Source of the DNA: Clostridium sp. CMCC3677
Lineage (GTDB): Bacteria > Bacillota > Clostridia > Clostridiales > Clostridiaceae
Assembly: GCF_023845585.1 (NCBI RefSeq)
Contig: NZ_JAMQHS010000012.1
Span: 1 to 64,000, forward strand
Length of the DNA: 64,000 nt
Direction of reading: 5' to 3'
The notes under the pieces are model-generated. The model was not told the DNA's origin, ran no database searches, and saw nothing but the letters and a program-made list of their open reading frames with translations. Within the stretch, counting starts at the first letter, position 1. Every line of letters begins with the position of its first letter. Made by a program: the position numbers and the translations under genes. Shown here piece after piece: positions 40,861-50,302 of this stretch.

Positions 40861-40889
40861 TTGTAAAAGAAATACTGTAAAATTATACA
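40861..40889 (+). promoter_or_regulatory. Probable promoter of the asnS T-box transcript
   Basis: TTGTAA (40861-40866) and TATACA (40884-40889) with a 17-bp spacer lie just upstream of T-box Stem I. Confidence 0.5.
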
Positions 40890-40904
40890 CAATGTAATAT
40901 TGTA

Positions 40905-41158
40905 ATTACTTTGATGAGAAGAGTACGTTTAGAATATAGTCTTAGCGAGTAAGGGATGGTGTGAGCCTTATACGAAGTCTATTCCGAAGAACATCTCTGA
41001 GTTTCTAACCGAAAGTTTTTAATAATTAGTAGGCTTAGACGGGGTCAACCTCGTTAATAATCTAAGAGAAGTCATATAATTTTATATGTTATATGGCAAA
41101 TTGGGTGGTACCACGAAATAATACTTTCGTCCCATACGGGGACGGGAGTTTTTTTTAT
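40905..41158 (+). promoter_or_regulatory. T-box leader with asparagine (AAC) specifier upstream of asnS
   Basis: Stem I runs from GATGAGAAGAGTACG through AGCGAGTAAGGGATGGTGTG. The specifier AAC (40990-40992) precedes ATCTCTGAG. The T-box core GGGTGGTACCACG is at 41103-41115. A strong terminator (CGTCCC pairing with GGGACG, then T8) ends at about 41158. Uncharged tRNA-Asn should permit readthrough into asnS. Confidence 0.95.
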
Positions 41159-41258
41159 ACTTTTTTATATTTTATAAAATAAATATTAACTCATTATTAT
41201 ATGTTAATCATATAGATAAATTAAATATTTAATGAATTAAATTATGGAGGTCATGTAA

Positions 41259-42653
41259 ATGAAAAATACAGTTTTAATTAAAAAAATTTATAGAGAAACT
41301 GATCAATTTCTTTCAAAGGAAGTAATGATATCAGGTTGGATAAGAACTTTAAGAGCATCTAATGCTTTTGGTTTCATTGAAATAAATGATGGTTCTTTCT
41401 TTAAAAATATCCAAGTAGTTTTTGATGACAAATTAGGTAACTTTAAAGAAATTTCAAAATTACCAATAAGCTCTTCAATCTCAGTTGTTGGTACATTAGT
41501 TGCTACACCAGATGCTAAGCAACCATTTGAAATTCAAGCTAAAGAAATAGTTATTGAAGGAATGTCAAATTCTGATTACCCACTTCAAAAGAAAAGACAT
41601 ACTTTTGAATACTTAAGATCAATTGCACATTTAAGACCAAGAAGTAACGCATTCTCAGCAACATTTAGAGTACGTTCAGTTGCTGCCTTTGCAATACATA
41701 AATTCTTCCAAGAACAAGGTTTTGTATATACTCATACTCCAATAATTACAGGTAGTGACTGTGAAGGTGCTGGAGAAATGTTTAGAGTAACTACTCTTGA
41801 CCCTAAAGCCCCTGAATTAACTAAAGAAGGAGATATTGATTATACTAAAGACTTCTTTGGTAAAGAAACTAACCTTACTGTTTCTGGTCAATTAAATGCT
41901 GAATGTTTTGCATTAGCATTCAGAAATATATATACATTTGGACCTACATTCAGAGCTGAAAATTCTAATACTACAAGACATGCAGCTGAATTCTGGATGA
42001 TAGAACCTGAAATAGCATTTGCTGATTTACAAGATGATATGGAGCTTGCAGAAGCAATGCTTAAATACGTTATAAAATATGTTATGGATGAATGTCCAGA
42101 AGAATTACAATTCTTCAATTCATTTGTTGATAAAGGATTATTAGAAAGATTAAATCATGTTGTTTCATCAGATTTTGCTAAAGTTACATACACAGAAGCT
42201 GTTGAAATCTTAGAAAAATGTGATAAAGAATTCGATTATGACGTATCTTGGGGTATCGATTTACAAACTGAACATGAAAGATATCTTACAGAAGAACACT
42301 TTAAAAAGCCACTATTTGTAACAGATTATCCTAAAGAAATTAAAGCATTCTACATGAGAATGAATGAAGATAACAAAACTGTTGCTGCAACTGATCTTTT
42401 AGTACCAGGCATCGGAGAAATCATTGGTGGTAGCCAAAGAGAAGAAAGACTTGATAAATTAGAAGCTAGAATGGCTGAATTAGGTCTTAAGAAAGAAGAT
42501 TACTGGTGGTACTTAGAATTAAGAAAATATGGAGAAACTAAACATGCTGGATTTGGTTTAGGATTTGAAAGATTAATCATGTACATCACTGGTATGACAA
42601 ATATCAGAGACGTAATACCATTCCCTAGAACTCCTGGAACTTCTGAATTCTAG
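41259..42653 (+). CDS. asnS: Asparaginyl-tRNA synthetase
   Basis: This class IIb synthetase charges tRNA-Asn. The 464 residues hold an N-terminal OB fold ([20 protein letters not shown]), motif 2 ([20 protein letters not shown]) and motif 3 ([17 protein letters not shown]). TGGAGG precedes the ATG. Transcription is gated by the Asn T-box. The three tandem tRNA-Asn genes elsewhere in the window supply its substrate. Confidence 0.97.
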   Translation: MKNTVLIKKIYRETDQFLSKEVMISGWIRTLRASNAFGFIEINDGSFFKNIQVVFDDKLGNFKEISKLPISSSISVVGTLVATPDAKQPFEIQAKEIVIEGMSNSDYPLQKKRHTFEYLRSIAHLRPRSNAFSATFRVRSVAAFAIHKFFQEQGFVYTHTPIITGSDCEGAGEMFRVTTLDPKAPELTKEGDIDYTKDFFGKETNLTVSGQLNAECFALAFRNIYTFGPTFRAENSNTTRHAAEFWMIEPEIAFADLQDDMELAEAMLKYVIKYVMDECPEELQFFNSFVDKGLLERLNHVVSSDFAKVTYTEAVEILEKCDKEFDYDVSWGIDLQTEHERYLTEEHFKKPLFVTDYPKEIKAFYMRMNEDNKTVAATDLLVPGIGEIIGGSQREERLDKLEARMAELGLKKEDYWWYLELRKYGETKHAGFGLGFERLIMYITGMTNIRDVIPFPRTPGTSEF

Positions 42654-42665
42654 AATTTTAATAAG

Positions 42666-42703
42666 AAAAGCATTTGAAGTTAAATCTTCAAATGCTTTTT
42701 TTA
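42666..42703 (+). terminator. Terminator of asnS
   Basis: AAAAGCATTTGAAG (42666-42679) and CTTCAAATGCTTTT (42686-42699) form a 14-bp hairpin with a T-run. Confidence 0.9.
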
Positions 42704-42818
42704 TTATTACACATATTAATTTTAAATTTTTCTAATCAAATAATTTTTTTAATTATTTCAATGCCTATTTATATCTCATACATTCATATTGAAACAATTT
42801 ATATTTCCACAATTGAAA

Positions 42819-45296
42819 TTATAGTTCCTCTTGATTTAACTCTACAATTAACTTTTCCTTTCCAATTTTACATACATCCGGAATAATACAAAACACTGTT
42901 AATATAATTGAGCCTATACAAATTAATATCAATGTAGTATAGTCTGGAACTATAAATGTAGTTCCTCCCTCAAATATTGATACTATAAACGATCCAATGG
43001 TTCCAATTGTTAATCCTAATATATCGCCAAGTAACAAGAAAACTATTGATTGAGTTATTATCATTTTGCTTAAGTCCTTTTGTTTAAATTTCATACATCT
43101 TAAAAGAGCATATTCTTTTCTATTAGAATTTATATTATTTTTAATTGAAGTAATTATTCCAAATATCATTGAGCAATAGAGAATTACTAAACTTAATTTA
43201 AAATATTTCCATCGTTCTTCTATAGCTTTATTAGTTTCTGTTAATACATTTTCTAAGGTAGCCCACTTTATTCCTTGATATTCTTGCCTTTTTTCATTTA
43301 ATAATGTATCTATATTTTTATTAGTTGTATCTATATACATTTTATTTAGACTACCTGAAATATCATTAACTAACTTTGTATTTGACATGTCAATTAATAC
43401 AGACTGGCGATTCATTAAATTATCATCTTCTATACTACTCACTTCTAAGTTATATTCATACACTTGATCTTTAGTACCTTCCTTAATAGTAATCATATTT
43501 TCATATTCATTTTTAAACGTAGGGTTAATAAATTTAAGTTTTTCGCCCACCACAATATTATTTTCTTTAGCATATTCTTCACTTACAACAACCTTATTTT
43601 TCCCATCACCATCAAATTTTTTTATTAACCCTTGTTTTTCCATTTCTTCTAAATTACCTAAAGAAAATGTAATGTTTCCTTTACTATCATTTCTTACAAT
43701 AGCTGTTGTCCCGCCTTCTGTCATAACAGATGCCACTGTATCATCAATTTCATTTACATCATTTAGAAGCTTAAGAGTTGTCTCATAGTTAAGATTATCA
43801 TCACATGTTAGTACAATATCAGTTAAATACTCTTTTCTATAATACTGTTCACTGTTCAATGTAATTAATTTTACAAAACTTCCTCCAATACTTGTTATGA
43901 CTATCATTGTGGTTATAGCCAAGATTAATATAGAATTCTTCTTAACTTGAGGTATTAGCATCTTCATTGAAACTTCTCCACTTCTTCCAATGATCAACTT
44001 TAGTGGTTTAATTAATAAACTGAAAATTTTATTTATATATAACATTACAAATAAGAAAGAGCTTAAGTATATACATAAAAATCCTCCTATTGCATCTAAT
44101 AAAGCTTTTGTGTCTGGTGTGATTATACACAATAAAATTATTAAGATTCCAGTAATCAAACTTCCTATCATGGTATATTTCATTAATTTTTTATGCTTAA
44201 ATTCCACATTGTCATTTTTAGACATCGCTTTTAATGGTAATATTCTAGTAGTTTTAAATACAGGAATTAGTAAAACAATTTGAATTATTAAAAATCCAAT
44301 TAAAGCAATCTTTAGTATTGGCAAAAAATAATATTCAAAGGTAGTTAAAAATAATTTACATGTTAAAAATGATAATATTGTTCCACTAAGGACTCCTGTA
44401 ATATTAATCATCATTGTCTGCATTAATACTGTAATAAAAACTTGAAATGACGAACCTCCTATTGCCTTTATTACTGAAAAATCTTTAGTATATTTATATA
44501 TATATCCTTGAAGATTAGATACTATAAATATTCCACACATGATAAATACTAAACTCCCTAAAAATCCAATGAAATATCGCATAGTATTAATATTCTCATT
44601 TAAGTTCTTATCTTCTTGAAATACTTCAACTCTCAAATCTTTATCTAAATTTATTAATTCCTTAGATACTTTAGATATATCATCATTATTTTGTACCTTA
44701 ACCATCATATAATTAGCTTCTTCCAAAAAGCCTAATATTTCCTTCAATGATTTTCTATTCATGATTGCCATGTTTATAGAATTAGAACTATATGTTTTAT
44801 CATTGAAAATTTCTATAACCTTATTTTCATTACCATTAACTAATACATTATCTCCCTCATTAACCTTTAAGCTATCAGCTAACTGTTTATTAATAATTAT
44901 TGTATTTTCTTCAACATCACTATTATATTTATATTTACTTTTACTTAACTCATCATTTTCTACACCTACTGTGTAAGTATCAATTCCATTAATCTTAATC
45001 TTTACACCATCTACAATAACTGGTGATATTTTATCTATTCCTTCTAAAGAAGAAGTTTCCTCTAAAAAGTCTTTGGTAATTCTTTTTGAACTATCAATCT
45101 CATAACCGCATTGTATTTCAAAAGCTCCAAATTTTTCAAGAGTTTCTTTCTTTAAGTTATTTTCTGAATTTATTGAGAAATTCATAAGTGATGTTATTAA
45201 TAGAATTGATAAAGCTATTGCAATTATAGATGAAATTGTAATAGCTTTATTAGATATAAAGAATCTTTTTGATAAATCTCTTAAATTCTTAATCAT
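42819..45296 (-). CDS. FtsX/MacB-type ABC transporter permease
   Basis: An 825-residue integral membrane protein. It has one N-terminal helix (about 18-40), a long extracytoplasmic domain, a three-helix FtsX core, further helices near 370-440, a second extracytoplasmic domain and a second FtsX core at the C-terminus. This double-FtsX layout is common in clostridial exporters of peptides or lipoproteins and in antibiotic-response ABC systems. It overlaps the ATPase gene by eight bases, so the two are translated together. The substrate cannot be inferred. No sensor kinase is next to it. Confidence 0.88.
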   Translation of the reverse strand: MIKNLRDLSKRFFISNKAITISSIIAIALSILLITSLMNFSINSENNLKKETLEKFGAFEIQCGYEIDSSKRITKDFLEETSSLEGIDKISPVIVDGVKIKINGIDTYTVGVENDELSKSKYKYNSDVEENTIIINKQLADSLKVNEGDNVLVNGNENKVIEIFNDKTYSSNSINMAIMNRKSLKEILGFLEEANYMMVKVQNNDDISKVSKELINLDKDLRVEVFQEDKNLNENINTMRYFIGFLGSLVFIMCGIFIVSNLQGYIYKYTKDFSVIKAIGGSSFQVFITVLMQTMMINITGVLSGTILSFLTCKLFLTTFEYYFLPILKIALIGFLIIQIVLLIPVFKTTRILPLKAMSKNDNVEFKHKKLMKYTMIGSLITGILIILLCIITPDTKALLDAIGGFLCIYLSSFLFVMLYINKIFSLLIKPLKLIIGRSGEVSMKMLIPQVKKNSILILAITTMIVITSIGGSFVKLITLNSEQYYRKEYLTDIVLTCDDNLNYETTLKLLNDVNEIDDTVASVMTEGGTTAIVRNDSKGNITFSLGNLEEMEKQGLIKKFDGDGKNKVVVSEEYAKENNIVVGEKLKFINPTFKNEYENMITIKEGTKDQVYEYNLEVSSIEDDNLMNRQSVLIDMSNTKLVNDISGSLNKMYIDTTNKNIDTLLNEKRQEYQGIKWATLENVLTETNKAIEERWKYFKLSLVILYCSMIFGIITSIKNNINSNRKEYALLRCMKFKQKDLSKMIITQSIVFLLLGDILGLTIGTIGSFIVSIFEGGTTFIVPDYTTLILICIGSIILTVFCIIPDVCKIGKEKLIVELNQEEL

Positions 45297-46044
45297 GCTT
45301 ACTAATAACTCCTTTAAATTTCTCTAATATGATATCAATACTTTCCTTATTATTTTCTTTATTTTCATATTCATCTACAATTTGTCCATCATTAAAAAAT
45401 AATACTATATCTGCATAACTTGCTACCATAGGATCATGGGTTACAATTATAATACTTTGATTTAACTTTTCTCTCATCATCTTAAATATATTAAGCACTT
45501 CTAACGAAGTATTATAATCAAGATTACCTGTAGGTTCATCTGCAAGTAATAGATTAGGTTCTGTAATCGTAGCCCTTGCCACGGCCACCCTTTGTTGCTG
45601 TCCTCCTGAAAGTGCTGAAGGTCTATGTTTTTTCCATCTGGTTAGACCAACTAAATCTAATTCTTGCTCAACTTTCTTTTTTATTTCTTTAGACTCTACG
45701 CCCTGTAAAATTAATGGCAGAGCTACATTTTCTTCAACACTTAAATCCCTCAATAAATTAAATGACTGAAAAATAAATCCTATATTTTCACTTCTATATT
45801 CAGTTGCAAAAGGTTCTATGTGATAGTCTTGTTGCAATTTTCCATTGATATACACCTTACCTGAATCTGGTGAATCTAGTGCTCCAAGTATATTTAGAAG
45901 TGTGCTTTTTCCTGATCCACTGCTCCCCATAATTGCAAGTAATTCCCCTTTATTTAGAGAAAAACTAACATCTTTTAAAGCCCATATTTTATTTATCTTT
46001 ATCCCATACGATTTTGAAATCTTTTCAACTCTTAATACTTCCAT
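45289..46044 (-). CDS. MacB/LolD-type ABC transporter ATP-binding protein
   Basis: A 251-residue ATPase with Walker [11 protein letters not shown], the Q-loop region [12 protein letters not shown], signature [10 protein letters not shown] and Walker [13 protein letters not shown], followed by the switch His in IIIVTHD. The frame opens at 46104, but those codons overlap an unrelated remnant. ATG 46044 has AGGGGA six bases upstream, so the N-terminus is [14 protein letters not shown]. It powers the adjacent FtsX-type permease. Confidence 0.92.
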   Translation of the reverse strand: MEVLRVEKISKSYGIKINKIWALKDVSFSLNKGELLAIMGSSGSGKSTLLNILGALDSPDSGKVYINGKLQQDYHIEPFATEYRSENIGFIFQSFNLLRDLSVEENVALPLILQGVESKEIKKKVEQELDLVGLTRWKKHRPSALSGGQQQRVAVARATITEPNLLLADEPTGNLDYNTSLEVLNIFKMMREKLNQSIIIVTHDPMVASYADIVLFFNDGQIVDEYENKENNKESIDIILEKFKGVISKHD

Positions 46045-46054
46045 ACCATATCCC

Positions 46055-46171
46055 CTATCTATAATAACTCGCTTGAGCTTCATACATATTTTTATATTCA
46101 CCATTATTATTTATTAATTCTTTATGTGAACCTTTTTCAATAATTTTCCCATCTTTCATTACTATAATTAT
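46055..46171 (-). pseudogene. 3-prime remnant of a multidrug/lipid ABC exporter gene
   Basis: On the minus strand an open frame ending at TAG 46055-46057 reads IIIVMKDGKIIEKGSHKEL followed by INNNGEYKNMYEAQASYYR. This is the exact style of the C-terminus of ABCB-type exporter ATPases (D-loop to H-loop region, then the GEY...YxxQ tail). The frame loses similarity upstream of 46172, so the Walker motifs and membrane domain are gone. It ends eleven bases before the start codon of the MacB-type ATPase gene, so that gene may have lost its former upstream partner by deletion. Confidence 0.8.
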
Positions 46172-46454
46172 ATAAGTAGTAAACCAATAAAAAATTTAAA
46201 ATAAGTCCTGACTTCATAAACTTAAATGTAAAATCATCAAGATAAATTATGTAATTATATCCATAATAACATATAATTGTTTTTTGATTTATGATACCAT
46301 TTAATATTAAATAATACAATTATATGAAATAGTTAATATGCTAAAATTTATAATTATACATTTTTAGGGATCATATAATTTATTTTTCAATTGCAATTAC
46401 AAATTTAAAATATAGAATTTAATTAGAGTTTGTATTAATCAGATAAAGAGAACA

Positions 46455-46706
46455 ACAACAATGGATTTCAACCTATGATTAAGATTAAATTATTTACAAT
46501 TCGAAGCCAATGCATTGGATGAAAATAAAGAAATGATTACTCGATTTGAAGAGCAACAAAATAAACATTTTAATTCTTATATAGATAAATTCTACAATGA
46601 AATTAAATCTATAAATAAAAAAGTAAATATTACAGTATTCTCATCTACAAAGTGCCAAGAGGCTACAACTAATACTCTTTTTTTATACTGTTTCTATATC
46701 AAATAA
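46455..46706 (+). pseudogene. Degenerate small ORF, possibly the start of a thioredoxin-like gene
   Basis: The open frame from TTG 46515 encodes about 63 residues with a charged helix, then [19 protein letters not shown] and a hydrophobic end. Sense continues upstream of the TTG ([15 protein letters not shown]) until a stop. A neighbouring frame reads [13 protein letters not shown], so a frameshift is likely. The beta strand followed by T-K-C recalls clostridial thioredoxin-like proteins, but I am not certain. There is no good ribosome binding site. The 280 bases on its left and 130 on its right are AT-rich with nothing recognisable. Confidence 0.3.
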
Positions 46707-46834
46707 TAAATATGTTACAAAAATCATCTAATACAATTATTAATTATAGTTAATACATAATTAACTTTATAAATACAAATTATATTAAATAATACAAAAT
46801 ATATAAAATAATCTAAAATATTATTTAATAAGTA

Positions 46835-46863
46835 TTGTCAATTAATAATATTTGTTTTATAAT
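46835..46863 (+). promoter_or_regulatory. Promoter of the small Cys-containing protein gene
   Basis: TTGTCA (46835-46840) and TATAAT (46858-46863) with a 17-bp spacer. Confidence 0.7.
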
Positions 46864-46900
46864 AAAAATATGAAATACAGAGAGATAGGAGCGAAGTAAT

Positions 46901-47083
46901 ATGAGTAATAAAGAAAATTTAAACAAAAAAAATGAATGTAATTGTACAGATAAATATGAAGTAACTTTTGAAGAAGAAAAGGTTAAAGTAGATCCATCAA
47001 AGCCATGTGATTCAAGTAATCCAGATTATCCATGGGTTTCATGTGGTATAGATAAAAAAACTAAAGATAGTGAAGAAAAATAA
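46901..47083 (+). CDS. Small cysteine-containing protein of unknown function
   Basis: A 60-residue, highly charged protein with a good promoter, an AGGAG ribosome binding site and a terminator, so it is very likely real. Four cysteines stand out: CNC at residues 14-16, KPC near 36 and SCG near 48, with SSNPDYPWVSCG between acidic and basic ends. There is no signal peptide. Metal binding is possible but speculative. I do not recognise a family. Confidence 0.75.
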   Translation: MSNKENLNKKNECNCTDKYEVTFEEEKVKVDPSKPCDSSNPDYPWVSCGIDKKTKDSEEK

Positions 47084-47123
47084 CTACTTTTTTTAAAATT
47101 TTTTATTTAAGAAAATAAAGATA

Positions 47124-47159
47124 AAAATGAACCTATATTAAACTATAGGTTCATTTTTT
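47124..47159. terminator. Bidirectional terminator between the small gene and the sugar ABC operon
   Basis: AATGAACCTATA and TATAGGTTCATT form a hairpin flanked by A-runs on the left and T-runs on the right. It can therefore terminate both convergent units. Confidence 0.85.
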
Positions 47160-47173
47160 ATATGTTTTAATAA

Positions 47174-48043
47174 TTATTTTATAGCCCCTTTAGTAACTCC
47201 ATCGATAATACCTTTTTGTGCTACTAAGTAGAATAATAATATAGGTATTAACGCTAATAAGTATGATGCAAATGCTAAATTATAGTCTGTTCCAAATTGT
47301 GATTGGAATATAAATTGAACTAAAGGAATAGTTGCAAAGTCCGGGTTACTTAATATTACAAGTGGTAACATAACATCATTCCAACACCATAATGCTGTTA
47401 AAATTGCTACTGTTGCATGTATTGGTTTTAACATTGGAAATATTATTTTAAAAAATACTTGCCAAGTACTTGCTCCATCTATCAATGCTGCTTCTTCTAA
47501 TTCTATTGGTATAGATTTTAGAAAACCTACATATAAAAATACATTAGAAGATAGTCCATACACTGTATATAAAAGAAGTAATCCAATTATATTATCCATA
47601 TTCCAAACACTAACTTGCTTTACAAGTGGAAGCATTATAATTGGAAATGGTACAAACATAGCACTTAAAAAATAATAGTACATCGCTTTATATGTTTTTT
47701 TATGCATATTTCTTGCTATTGCATAACCAACCATTGAATTAGTGATAAGTGTTAATATAACAGTTGTTATTGTAATAGTTAAACTGTTTTTTAATGCATT
47801 AAAGAAATTAGTCATTTCTATAGCTTTAGTAAAGTTTTCAAAATGAAACACTTTTGGTAATGAAAAGATTCCGTTCATCATATCTTGTGGTGATTTCAAT
47901 GCTATAAGTACTGTTATTAATAATGGAAAAAGTACAGTTATAGTTCCTAAAATCATTAGTATTGTTACAAACCAATTTGTTTTCTCATCTTTATTTACTT
48001 TAGATTCTTTATTTTTTCTTGATTTATTAGCTACTGCGAACAT
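47174..48043 (-). CDS. Sugar ABC transporter permease (MalG type)
   Basis: A 289-residue CUT1-family inner permease with six membrane helices and the EAA loop EEAALIDGASTWQVFFKIIF, which contacts the ATPase. A Lys/Arg/Asn-rich N-terminal tail precedes helix 1. Its start codon overlaps the stop of the upstream permease (TAATG), so translation is coupled. No ATP-binding subunit is encoded here; a shared MsmK/UgpC-type ATPase elsewhere is assumed. Transcription ends at the hairpin just downstream. Confidence 0.93.
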   Translation of the reverse strand: MFAVANKSRKNKESKVNKDEKTNWFVTILMILGTITVLFPLLITVLIALKSPQDMMNGIFSLPKVFHFENFTKAIEMTNFFNALKNSLTITITTVILTLITNSMVGYAIARNMHKKTYKAMYYYFLSAMFVPFPIIMLPLVKQVSVWNMDNIIGLLLLYTVYGLSSNVFLYVGFLKSIPIELEEAALIDGASTWQVFFKIIFPMLKPIHATVAILTALWCWNDVMLPLVILSNPDFATIPLVQFIFQSQFGTDYNLAFASYLLALIPILLFYLVAQKGIIDGVTKGAIK

Positions 48044-48906
48044 TATAATTGCATCTCCCTTCTTTCAAGGATTCTTAGTTGTAATAATGATATTGCTACT
48101 ACTACTATGAAATAAATAACTGAGTTTGCTGATTGGTATCCAAATTGACTACCATCAAAACCAGCTTTGTATATTAATACAGCTATAGATTCTGTTGATC
48201 CTGAAGGACCACCACCAGTAAGTGATATAATTTGATCGAATACATTTAAGAAATTTTTCATTGCAAGCACCATATTTATAGTGAAAAATGGAGCTAGTAA
48301 AGGAAACGTTATCTTTTTGAATTGTATCCATTTATTCGCACCATCAATTGCACTTGCTTCATATACATCTTCTGAAATAGTTTGAAGTCCAGAAATATAT
48401 ATTATTGTGTTAAATGCAATAGCTTGCCAAGATGCTACTATAACAACCCCAAGCCATGCCAAATTAGGATTTCCAAGTATGCTTTTACTTAAAACTTCGC
48501 TTCCTATCGCTTGCCCTGCACTTGTTAGTATAAATGTAAATATATAATTGAATATATATCCAACTATTAATCCACCTAAAATATTAGGAATAAAATAAAT
48601 ACCTCTTAAAGTACTTTTGAATTTTATTTTAGAATTTAATCCTACTGCTAAAATTAAGCTTATTACATTTACTATAATTGTTGAAAGTAAAGCAAATTTA
48701 AATGTAAACATATATGAATTAATTATTCTTTCATCTGAGAATATACTTATATAATTCTTTATACCTACAAATCTAAAAGTTCCAAATCCTCTCCAGTTTG
48801 TAAAACTATAAGATATACCCTTTAGTAAAGGTAATGTATGAAAAATAAAAAATAGAATTACTGCTGGTATTGACATTAATAAGAACACTCTTCTTTTCTC
48901 TTTCAT
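48043..48906 (-). CDS. Sugar ABC transporter permease (MalF type)
   Basis: The 287-residue partner permease of the CUT1 family has six helices and the EAA loop YEASAIDGANKWIQFKKITF, followed by LTGGGP late in the chain, typical of MalF/UgpA proteins. GGGGTGA precedes the ATG. It lies 24 bases after the binding-protein gene and overlaps the next permease, so the importer is one operon. Confidence 0.93.
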   Translation of the reverse strand: MKEKRRVFLLMSIPAVILFFIFHTLPLLKGISYSFTNWRGFGTFRFVGIKNYISIFSDERIINSYMFTFKFALLSTIIVNVISLILAVGLNSKIKFKSTLRGIYFIPNILGGLIVGYIFNYIFTFILTSAGQAIGSEVLSKSILGNPNLAWLGVVIVASWQAIAFNTIIYISGLQTISEDVYEASAIDGANKWIQFKKITFPLLAPFFTINMVLAMKNFLNVFDQIISLTGGGPSGSTESIAVLIYKAGFDGSQFGYQSANSVIYFIVVVAISLLQLRILERREMQL

Positions 48907-48930
48907 GCTCGTTCACCCCTATAACTTATT

Positions 48931-50175
48931 TTATTGCTGTGATCTATTCCATCTGTCATCTAAACTATTTAAAAGCTTTTCTATATCCTTATCAAATAAA
49001 TAAGCTTGAGCTAAATCTCCAACTTGCATTGATGCTGGATAATGGTGATCAGGAAAATCTAAAACCATTCCATTTTTAAAATATGGATTCAAATCTTCTA
49101 CAGTTTTATCTTGTTGATATATATTATTAATTGCTGGAATTGCAAACTGCTCTTTTGCATATAGTTCTACATTCTCATTCTTAGTCATAAAATCTAAAAA
49201 TTTAATTGCCGCTTCTTTATGCTTAGAATCCTTAGGTACTGCAAATAGTAAATCGATACCTGAAACAACATTGTTCTTGCTTGCATCATTATTTGTTGGC
49301 AATACAAACATTCCTAAATTCATATCTGGATTTATCTTTAATATTTCTGGAATAACCCAATTTCCTTGTATCATCATTGCTGCATTTCCTTGAGCAAAAG
49401 ATACATTTCCATCATTGTATCCGATTCCAAAATTATCATTGTGACCATATTCCATTAACTTTTCCATCTTTTCAGCTATTGGTTTATATTCATCTCTAAA
49501 TGTAACTTCATTTTTTCTACGTTCAATAAAAAAGTCTTCAGATTGAGTATTAGCTGTTATAGCATTCCAAGCTGGCATGGCAGTCCATGCATCCTTTAAT
49601 GTAAAGTAAAATGGTGTAGTTCCTGCTTCTTTTATCTTTTCAGCAGTATCTATAAATTCATCCCATGTAGTTGGAACTTTTAATTTTAATTTTTCAAAAA
49701 TATCTTTATTGTAAACTACTCCTCCAGCATTACATGCATAAGGTATTCCACATAAAGTGTCACTAGGTTCAAACTCTAAGCTTTTTAAAACATTAACGTA
49801 AGCAGGTTGTATTCTATCTATAATATTTTTTTGACTAGATAAATCTTCTAAAATGCCTGCATCTACAAAGTCTCCATAATTCATCTCCCCAGCTATTGTT
49901 AATATATCTGGAACATCATTCTTTACTAATCTTGTTTTTAATACTGTCATAGCTTGAGCTGGTGAACTAATAATTACATCTATATCAGGATTTTCTTTTT
50001 CAAATTTTTCTTCAAAATTTTTAAATGTATTTATTGCTTCTGCTTTACTTAAAAAAACTTCTACTTGTTCTTTTCCATCTGCATTTTTAATATCATTGCT
50101 TTTACAACCAGTTAAAAGTGATGTAGAAAAAATACAAATTGTTAAGCAACTAATAAGAATTTTTGTAATCTTCAT
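48931..50175 (-). CDS. Sugar-binding lipoprotein of the ABC importer
   Basis: A family 1 extracellular solute-binding protein of 414 residues from the start I choose. The signal peptide MKITKILISC runs to the lipobox LLTGC (Cys 24). The two-lobe body has VPTTWDEFIDTAEKIKEAGT and FAQGNAAMMIQGNWVIPEI. An upstream in-frame ATG at 50211 would add twelve residues, but it lies inside a hairpin and 16 bases from the AGGAGG. ATG 50175 gives a normal lipoprotein n-region. The ligand is probably an alpha-glucoside or isomalto-oligosaccharide, judged from the upstream glucosidase. Confidence 0.9.
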   Translation of the reverse strand: MKITKILISCLTICIFSTSLLTGCKSNDIKNADGKEQVEVFLSKAEAINTFKNFEEKFEKENPDIDVIISSPAQAMTVLKTRLVKNDVPDILTIAGEMNYGDFVDAGILEDLSSQKNIIDRIQPAYVNVLKSLEFEPSDTLCGIPYACNAGGVVYNKDIFEKLKLKVPTTWDEFIDTAEKIKEAGTTPFYFTLKDAWTAMPAWNAITANTQSEDFFIERRKNEVTFRDEYKPIAEKMEKLMEYGHNDNFGIGYNDGNVSFAQGNAAMMIQGNWVIPEILKINPDMNLGMFVLPTNNDASKNNVVSGIDLLFAVPKDSKHKEAAIKFLDFMTKNENVELYAKEQFAIPAINNIYQQDKTVEDLNPYFKNGMVLDFPDHHYPASMQVGDLAQAYLFDKDIEKLLNSLDDRWNRSQQ

Positions 50176-50182
50176 TATGCCA

Positions 50183-50233
50183 ACTACTTTTCTATAGTAC
50201 TTAATACTCATAGAAAAATAGTATTCACCTCCT
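50183..50233 (-). promoter_or_regulatory. Shine-Dalgarno separated from its start codon by a 40-nt hairpin
   Basis: AGGAGGTG (50226-50233) is followed after three bases by a hairpin. Its arms are ACTATTTTTCTATGAGTA and TACTATAGAAAAGTAGT (50183-50222), about 16 pairs with one mismatch and one bulge. Then come seven bases and ATG 50175. With the hairpin folded, Shine-Dalgarno and ATG are only about ten unpaired bases apart, a normal spacing. It could also stabilise the importer mRNA. Confidence 0.55.
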
Positions 50234-50256
50234 ATTTTTTATAATCTTTGTTGACT

Positions 50257-50297
50257 ATATATCTTGTTTCAGGAATCGTTCCCAAAACAAGATATAT
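50257..50297 (-). other. Intercistronic stem-loop between the glucosidase and binding-protein genes
   Basis: ATATATCTTGTTT and AAACAAGATATAT (13 bp) enclose GGAATCGTTCC, itself a 4-bp stem. No T-run follows on the minus strand, so it is probably an mRNA processing or stabilising element rather than a terminator. Its centre (TGGGAACGATTCCT on the minus strand) matches 11 of 14 positions of a catabolite-responsive element, so repressor binding is another possibility. Confidence 0.5.
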
Positions 50298-50302
50298 CAT
50301 TA

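Noticed and set aside
46137-46319. 60-codon minus-strand ORF
   Set aside because: It reads out of frame across the ABC exporter remnant and has no ribosome binding site; the fossil frame explains the sequence better.
50257-50297. Intercistronic hairpin taken as a terminator of the glucosidase gene
   Set aside because: No T-run follows on the minus strand, and the importer genes downstream show no clear promoter of their own.
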